In this document: positions 59,267 through 64,000 of the stretch, piece by piece
Position numbering within the stretch: position 1 is the first letter of the stretch
Layout: the number at the start of each line of letters is the position of its first letter
Assembly: GCA_026645575.1 (NCBI GenBank)
Contig: JAPKMW010000017.1
Coordinates: 1-64,000 of the forward strand
Direction of reading: 5' to 3'
Origin: Caldilineaceae bacterium
GTDB taxonomy: Bacteria > Chloroflexota > Anaerolineae > Caldilineales > Caldilineaceae
DNA length: 64,000 bases
The notes under the pieces: generated by a model
Database searches by the model: none
The model's input: the letters and a program-made list of their open reading frames with translations, nothing else
Told to the model about the DNA's origin: nothing
Program-made: the position numbers and the translations under genes

Positions 59267-62089
59267 ATGTTTGATCGAACCATTGCCATCAGCAAGCGTA
59301 AACATGGCTTTGTGCTTGCACTCTACACCATCCTAACCATTGCCCTGAGTTGGCCCCTTGTCACCCATCTCACCACCCATGTCCCCGGCGTGGCGCAGTG
59401 GGCCTTTGACGAGTCCACCTTTCTGTGGAATGTCTGGTATCTCAAGCACAGCCTGGTCGATCAATTGCAAAGTCCTCTACATAGCGACCTGATCTGGTAT
59501 CCGCTGGGCATTGATCTGATCCTCTATACGTACAACTTCTTCCATGCCCTGATCGCCCAACCGCTCATGCTGGCGGTTAACCTGCCCTTTGCCAGCAACA
59601 TTGCCCTGTACTTAAGCACCATCCTCAGCGGTTACGGCACCTTTCTGTTGGTCAACTATTTACTGACGCGATACGAATCACGAATCACGAATCACGAATT
59701 ACAAATTACAAATTACGCCGCCTTCATCGCCGGTGCGCTCTACGCCTTTGCCAGCAATCGCGCCATCTACGCCACTCTGGGCCACTATGATATGGTGACA
59801 ACCCAGTGGATTGGGTTTTACGCCTTGATGTTGCTGCGCGCCTTGGATAACAACCTGGCGCAGCGCACACGCCGCAAAGCCGCCCTCTTGGCCGGTTTGT
59901 TCCTCGCCTTTAACGGCCTGGCAGAGATGATCACAGCCCTCTTTCTGGCGATTTTTACGTTGCTTGTGCTGGCTGTCCAGCTACGCACGACGTCCCTATC
60001 ACTTGGCACGCTAAAAGCCAAAATTCAAAATCTCTTCATCCTTGCGCTCGTTACAGCGTTGGTCTGGGGACCGGTGCTATGGCCGATCTTGTATCAGTTT
60101 TTGACCGACGATTTTGCCTTAAAAGGATGGGGCGAAGCCATTCCGCTGAGTACGGATCTACTGGGTTGGTTCACGCCAACGGTGCTTCACCCGCTGTGGG
60201 GCAGCGACTTGGTAACGGAGTTGCGGCGTGTTCAGTTGCGTGCGTTAGATCCAAATGGCGCCGGTCTCCGCGACATTAACACCGTTTTTCTCGGCTGGTT
60301 GACCTTGCTGTTGGCGCTGTTCGGCGCGATCCGCTACCGCCGCCGAGTCTATATCTGGCTGTGGACCAGTCTCATCTTCGGCATCTTTACGCTGGGGCCA
60401 TTCCTCCAGATCAACGGGCGCTATCGCTTTGATTTGGATGGCATCGAGGCCACCTTCCCGCTGCCTTTTGCCCTGCTTCACTACCTGCCCATTATCAAAG
60501 CCAACCGTGCGCCCAATCGCAATAGCGTACTGTTGATGCTGGGGGTGGCGGTGTTAGTGGGCTATGGCGTCTATTGGTTATTGGGAAAATTAGCGAGTGA
60601 GCGAGTACACATTGGCAACGCAAAACGACCGCTCACTCTCGCAATCACGATTTTGTTAACTGCCGTCATCCTCTTTGAGCATCTGGCCCTGCCGGCGCCG
60701 CTTTCCGACGCCCGGATTCCGGCTGTCTATGCCCAGATTGCCGCGGATCCGCGCCCTATCAGTGTGTTGCAAACGCCGTTGGGCTGGCGCAATAGCTTTG
60801 GCACTTGGGGACCGGAGCGGACGCAGCTTCAATATTTCCAAACCGGCCACGGCAAGCCCATGCTGGGGGGCAACATCAGTCGCGCCCCGGATTTCAAGAT
60901 GGGCTATTTTCAGCGCATTCCATTCTTTCAGGCCATACGCAATGTACAGGTGGGTGAACCAGTCACGCCGGAGTTACTGGCGGCTGCACAGGCGCAAGCA
61001 AGCGAGTTACTGTACCTCTACAATACCGGCTATCTCTTGCTCTATCCGCCGATCGAGCAACGGTTTCCCTATGCCGACCACTGGCAGGCGACCTGGGATT
61101 TTGCCAAGGCGACGCTCCCCCTGGAGCCGGAACCTTTCTGGGCCGGTGACGGCATTGAGGCGTATCGTGTGGTGCAACCGGCGGGCAGCGACAACTTCAC
61201 CCTTGATCTCGGAACGGCGGGTACGTACCCCTATCGCGGTGAAGGGTGGGATGAACAAGAAACCGATACGCCCTATGAAGCAACTGCGATCTGGGCAACC
61301 GCCCAAGGGAGTCGGCTCTTTCTCCCACTGCGGCAAGTTGAGCCGACCGCCGGCTACGCACTACGCTTGCGCGTCCATCCTTTCACCTACCCCGGCGGCC
61401 CGCAACAGCGCTTGCAAGTGCGGGTCAATGACTGGCAAGGTGAGCTACACCCACTCACCGATGGCTGGCAGGAAATCCGCTGGTCGGTCCCCGGCAGCGC
61501 ACTCCGCAACACGCTAAATGAGATTGACTTGCAGTGGCATTGGACGGCCCGTCCGCGCGATGTTCTGGCGGGCGACCGTCAGATCGGCAGCACGGGTGTC
61601 ACCTTGCCCCTTGATGTTGATCTGACTGCTTTTGCCGATGGCGGCTATATCGCTTTATTTGATGAAAGTGGTGAACAACAGGACGGATCGGCGGGTCGGC
61701 GCGGGGTGAATGTCACGGTTCTGGATGAACAGGGGAATGTCCTGGAGAAGGTCGGCTTTGACACGGCGGCCAATCCCTATGAAAGTGAGGCGCTGGCCGC
61801 CTATCTTGGCCGGATCGAGCAGGGGCGGATAGTGCTGGTGGTCAGTCATGGCGACGCCACCGCCCACTTGACCGCCGCCGCCATCGATTCGCTACGCGCA
61901 CTGGGCGCTGAGGTGACGGCGGAGAGCTTGCCAGGTCAACATTTTGCCATCGTTGGCGTCCAAGGCGCACCGGTGGGCAGCGCCGCCCTTGCGCTTCATC
62001 CCGATACCGCCTTTTTGCGGATTAGTCTACACCCGGATCGACGACCACTCGCCGCCGCTGTCGACTGGGTAAGTATTGGCCCGGAATAA
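59267..62089 (+). CDS. Large polytopic membrane protein, GT-C-like
   Basis: A 940-residue protein. The first ~470 residues have about ten membrane helices with soluble loops; [20 protein letters not shown] is a first-loop motif with DE, as in GT-C glycosyltransferases such as YfhO/GT39-related proteins. The last ~450 residues are a soluble beta-rich domain ([34 protein letters not shown]). I cannot name the activity; transfer of lipid-linked sugar in the envelope is likely. A 42-base tandem repeat in frame at 59673-59714 inserts [14 protein letters not shown] after the fourth or so helix. It is followed by a Wzz-type gene, which supports a polysaccharide role. Confidence 0.75.
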   Translation: MFDRTIAISKRKHGFVLALYTILTIALSWPLVTHLTTHVPGVAQWAFDESTFLWNVWYLKHSLVDQLQSPLHSDLIWYPLGIDLILYTYNFFHALIAQPLMLAVNLPFASNIALYLSTILSGYGTFLLVNYLLTRYESRITNHELQITNYAAFIAGALYAFASNRAIYATLGHYDMVTTQWIGFYALMLLRALDNNLAQRTRRKAALLAGLFLAFNGLAEMITALFLAIFTLLVLAVQLRTTSLSLGTLKAKIQNLFILALVTALVWGPVLWPILYQFLTDDFALKGWGEAIPLSTDLLGWFTPTVLHPLWGSDLVTELRRVQLRALDPNGAGLRDINTVFLGWLTLLLALFGAIRYRRRVYIWLWTSLIFGIFTLGPFLQINGRYRFDLDGIEATFPLPFALLHYLPIIKANRAPNRNSVLLMLGVAVLVGYGVYWLLGKLASERVHIGNAKRPLTLAITILLTAVILFEHLALPAPLSDARIPAVYAQIAADPRPISVLQTPLGWRNSFGTWGPERTQLQYFQTGHGKPMLGGNISRAPDFKMGYFQRIPFFQAIRNVQVGEPVTPELLAAAQAQASELLYLYNTGYLLLYPPIEQRFPYADHWQATWDFAKATLPLEPEPFWAGDGIEAYRVVQPAGSDNFTLDLGTAGTYPYRGEGWDEQETDTPYEATAIWATAQGSRLFLPLRQVEPTAGYALRLRVHPFTYPGGPQQRLQVRVNDWQGELHPLTDGWQEIRWSVPGSALRNTLNEIDLQWHWTARPRDVLAGDRQIGSTGVTLPLDVDLTAFADGGYIALFDESGEQQDGSAGRRGVNVTVLDEQGNVLEKVGFDTAANPYESEALAAYLGRIEQGRIVLVVSHGDATAHLTAAAIDSLRALGAEVTAESLPGQHFAIVGVQGAPVGSAALALHPDTAFLRISLHPDRRPLAAAVDWVSIGPE
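59673..59714 (+). repeat. In-frame 7-bp tandem repeat in a coding sequence
   Basis: Six units of seven bases: acgaatc three times, acgaatt once and acaaatt twice. With 42 bases the frame is kept, giving [14 protein letters not shown]. The unit is otherwise typical of spacer DNA in filamentous bacteria, so it looks like spacer repeat expansion inside a gene. Confidence 0.9.
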
Positions 62090-62347
62090 AGTTTAATAAA
62101 TTTCGCGTAAATACCATAATTTTTGTTAACGACGCATTAACGCTGTGCCAAGTCATCACCCGCCAACTCAGGCAAATTACCTCGCCAACGATCGATTTTT
62201 CCCCGATTTCCTGCCTTTGTCATAGCATCGCTTTGGCATAACCATTGACCACAATCACCATAACGGCTTTTAACAATTCATTCATCATTCTTTAAAAATG
62301 TTATCAATCTGTAACAAATTGCTGTTTATTACACCATGACTTCTGAT

Positions 62348-62353
62348 TATAAT
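62348..62353 (+). promoter_or_regulatory. Probable -10 box for the Wzz/BY-kinase gene
   Basis: A consensus TATAAT in a very AT-rich stretch, with a weak TTTATT-type -35 box 17 bases upstream. Transcription would begin around 62360, which is exactly where the leader structures start, 265 bases before the GTG start codon. Confidence 0.5.
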
Positions 62354-62361
62354 GATTTTTG

Positions 62362-62530
62362 GTAACGACGAAGGCTCCCTGTCAGTCACAGACTAAGTAG
62401 GAGCAGGCTGAAAATCGTTACATAAATTTCGCCCATAAAAAAGCGCCTACGCGTTCCAGGTCAAGGTGTACGTAGGCGCTACTGTTCGCACAACACGAAT
62501 GCGTAATGCGCCTTCGCGTGCACTTTTTTA
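62362..62530 (+). promoter_or_regulatory. Structured leader with three stem-loops and a T-run
   Basis: Three consecutive structures fit the plus-strand RNA. First, gtaacga (62362-62368) with tcgttac (62415-62421), enclosing gctcc/ggagc. Second, agcgcctacg (62442-62451) with cgtaggcgct (62471-62480), a perfect 10-bp stem. Third, tgcgc/gtgca (62507-62522) followed by TTTTTT (62524-62529), like an intrinsic terminator. The start codon lies 94 bases further on. This looks like an attenuator or riboswitch-type leader; it matches no class I recognise. Confidence 0.5.
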
Positions 62531-62623
62531 TTCTCGCGCGAATTGCCTCATTCGTCAAGTATCTTCTCGACCACATGAGTCTGTTTCGCCAACTGGGCTA
62601 TGGGATCTATAAGGAAATCTTTT

Positions 62624-64000
62624 GTGAACGACTTCATTGAACTCCGCACAATTTTGCCAGCGCTCCGCCGCCGTTGGTGGCTGTTGCTTGCGCTTCCGCT
62701 GCTCCTTGGCGGCTTGGCCTATGGGGTAAGTCGCCTGCAACAACCCATCTATCGCGCCACGACTAGCCTAGCGATTGACCAGGCGATTGAAGCGAATGCC
62801 TTGAAATTCTCCGAGATTGAGGCGATTACCCAGCTTATCCGCACCAATGCGGATCTCGCCATTCGCCAACCGATCCTCGAACAGGTGGTGCAAACGTTGG
62901 CGCTCCCGCAATCCTGGCAACAATTGCAAGCGCGCGTGCGGGCAACCCCAATGGAAAACAGCCAGGTTTTAGAAATTTCCGCCGAAGCCGCCACCGGGGA
63001 AGAGGCGGCCATCATTGCCAATCACGTCGCCCAACAATTGGTGCTTTTCAATGTTGCTAACAGCGACCAGCGCAACCGCGAGGCGCAAAGCGCCCTGGCG
63101 CAATCCCGTCTCATAGAGCTTGAAGAACAACTTTACGCCGGCCAGCAGCAACTGGACATGCTAAAAAATCTCCAGGCCAATACAATGGCGGGCGATGCCG
63201 AGATTGCGCTCTGGCGTTTGTGGTTAAATCCCATCGGCGGCGTAAATCCGCTGGACCCCACCGGTGAGCGCACGCGCCAATTAAATGAGGAGATCAGTCG
63301 GCTCGAACGCCTCATGATCGACTGGGAGAGAAACTACGACCGCTGGAAATTGACGTTACAAGAAAATCGGTCCTTTAAGAGCTTAACCATCGTTGAGCCG
63401 GCGGAAGCCAGCGCCACACCGATCTGGCCGCGCCCCTTCATCAATCTGATCCTGGCGAGCGGTATGGGGTTGGCGCTGGCGCTGGGGATCATCAGCTTGC
63501 TGGAACATTTTGACAACACCCTCAAATTGAGTGATACACTAGCGCCGTTGGTGCAAGCGCCGGTGCTGGGCGCCATCCGCCGCCTAAAAAATGGCAACAA
63601 CCCCAAACTGCTCCTCTACCAGGATGACCCTTCCCCCATTTTTGAAGATTACCGCGTCCTCCACAGCAAAATGCAATTGATGTGTACCAAACTGCCCAAA
63701 ACCATTCTGATCACCAGCCCCAGCTATGGGGAAGGTCGCAGTTTGACAACCGCCAATCTAGGGATTGTAGCGGCGCAATTTGGCTACCGCACCATTATCG
63801 TCGATGCCGATTGGGCACGCTCCAGCCAACACCGCCTTTTTCAAATTCCTGGCAACAAGGGCCTACAGCAACTGCTCTTTACGCCCGGCGAACCAACGAT
63901 TCCACTCTGGACAATTGACCGACTGCCCAATCTCACCGTCCTCACCAGCGGGCAGAGCAACGACTCAGGCGAAAGCAGCAACGGCGCGGCGACCGAGTGG
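62624..64000 (+). CDS. Wzz/BY-kinase-type polysaccharide chain-length protein (partial, runs off window)
   Basis: The first 459 residues of a longer protein, cut by the window end. FIELRTILPALRRRWWLLLA begins a Wzz domain with an N-terminal membrane helix, followed by a periplasmic coiled-coil region and a second helix near residues 275-290 (INLILASGMGLALALGIISL). The cytoplasmic BY-kinase-like domain follows: Walker A ITSPSYGEGRSLTTANLG and Walker A' TIIVDADWARSSQHRLF. Walker A has Arg where Lys is expected (GEGKS). The GTG at 62624 has AAGGA eight bases upstream. It controls exopolysaccharide export and length in related systems. Confidence 0.87.
   Translation, partial: MNDFIELRTILPALRRRWWLLLALPLLLGGLAYGVSRLQQPIYRATTSLAIDQAIEANALKFSEIEAITQLIRTNADLAIRQPILEQVVQTLALPQSWQQLQARVRATPMENSQVLEISAEAATGEEAAIIANHVAQQLVLFNVANSDQRNREAQSALAQSRLIELEEQLYAGQQQLDMLKNLQANTMAGDAEIALWRLWLNPIGGVNPLDPTGERTRQLNEEISRLERLMIDWERNYDRWKLTLQENRSFKSLTIVEPAEASATPIWPRPFINLILASGMGLALALGIISLLEHFDNTLKLSDTLAPLVQAPVLGAIRRLKNGNNPKLLLYQDDPSPIFEDYRVLHSKMQLMCTKLPKTILITSPSYGEGRSLTTANLGIVAAQFGYRTIIVDADWARSSQHRLFQIPGNKGLQQLLFTPGEPTIPLWTIDRLPNLTVLTSGQSNDSGESSNGAATEW

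Noticed and set aside
62362..62530. Known c-di-GMP or cobalamin riboswitch
   Set aside because: The conserved core bases of those classes are not visible in the leader; only generic stems and a T-run are seen.
1..64000. tRNA, rRNA, prophage or integrative element
   Set aside because: No cloverleaf-like spacer, rRNA segment, integrase, capsid or conjugation gene was recognised on either strand; a tRNA scan was not possible here.

Overview
The window reads like a chromosome segment of a Chloroflexota bacterium, most likely class Anaerolineae near Caldilineales. This is an inference from gene content and style, not from a marker gene. Coding DNA is moderately GC-rich. There are large secreted or lipid-anchored envelope proteins, an AfsR/LuxR-type STAND ATPase with TPR repeats, paired sulfatases, enolase-superfamily and HpcH-type catabolic enzymes, and many long palindromes between genes. 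I saw no rRNA, tRNA, CRISPR array, prophage or intact insertion sequence.

Layout. 1-2.8 kb: a MaoC-type hydratase and a GDP-mannose dehydratase/GDP-deoxyhexose reductase pair (GDP-D-rhamnose type). 2.8-10.1 kb: two cell-wall enzymes (TPR lytic transglycosylase; bifunctional penicillin-binding protein with two LysM domains) flanking a DUF4143 ATPase, with a broken RNA-binding (RRM) gene between them. 10.2-16 kb: an M24 peptidase, then a tight minus-strand operon of YdcF-like protein, sulfatase, cytochrome P450 and methyltransferase. 16-23.6 kb: a secreted protein, HD hydrolase, two SDRs, an aminoglycoside-phosphotransferase-like protein, and an AT-richer island of two nucleotidyltransferase-like proteins and one PD-(D/E)XK-like protein. 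23.7-31.2 kb: the STAND regulator followed by a decaying zone (oxidoreductase remnant, amber-split TPR gene, truncated copy of the STAND protein's HTH domain).

31.2-49.7 kb is a metabolic region: a mandelate racemase-like enzyme, Phd/PIN toxin-antitoxin pair, FAD oxidoreductase, acetyltransferase, PhyH dioxygenase, small two-gene operon, ADP-ribosylglycohydrolase-like protein with HpcH aldolase, DUF4058 protein, second sulfatase, giant secreted beta-helix/phosphoesterase protein, HisD-family dehydrogenase and MetE-like protein. 50-54 kb encodes a heterodimeric ABC exporter with complementary degenerate ATP sites. 54-57.2 kb is an arsenic island: arsR-arsC fusion, ars-type GAPDH, a truncated Acr3 and a second arsR. 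57.4-59.2 kb holds a YtkA-like protein and a MauG-type dihaem peroxidase. The window ends in envelope polysaccharide genes: a 940-residue membrane protein and the start of a Wzz/BY-kinase gene behind a structured leader.

The most striking non-coding feature is a set of at least a dozen long inverted repeats sitting between genes. They fall into several sequence families, and several families recur within the window. One palindrome sits exactly where the acr3 gene is cut off, and another repeat is found in the 5' part of a reading frame.
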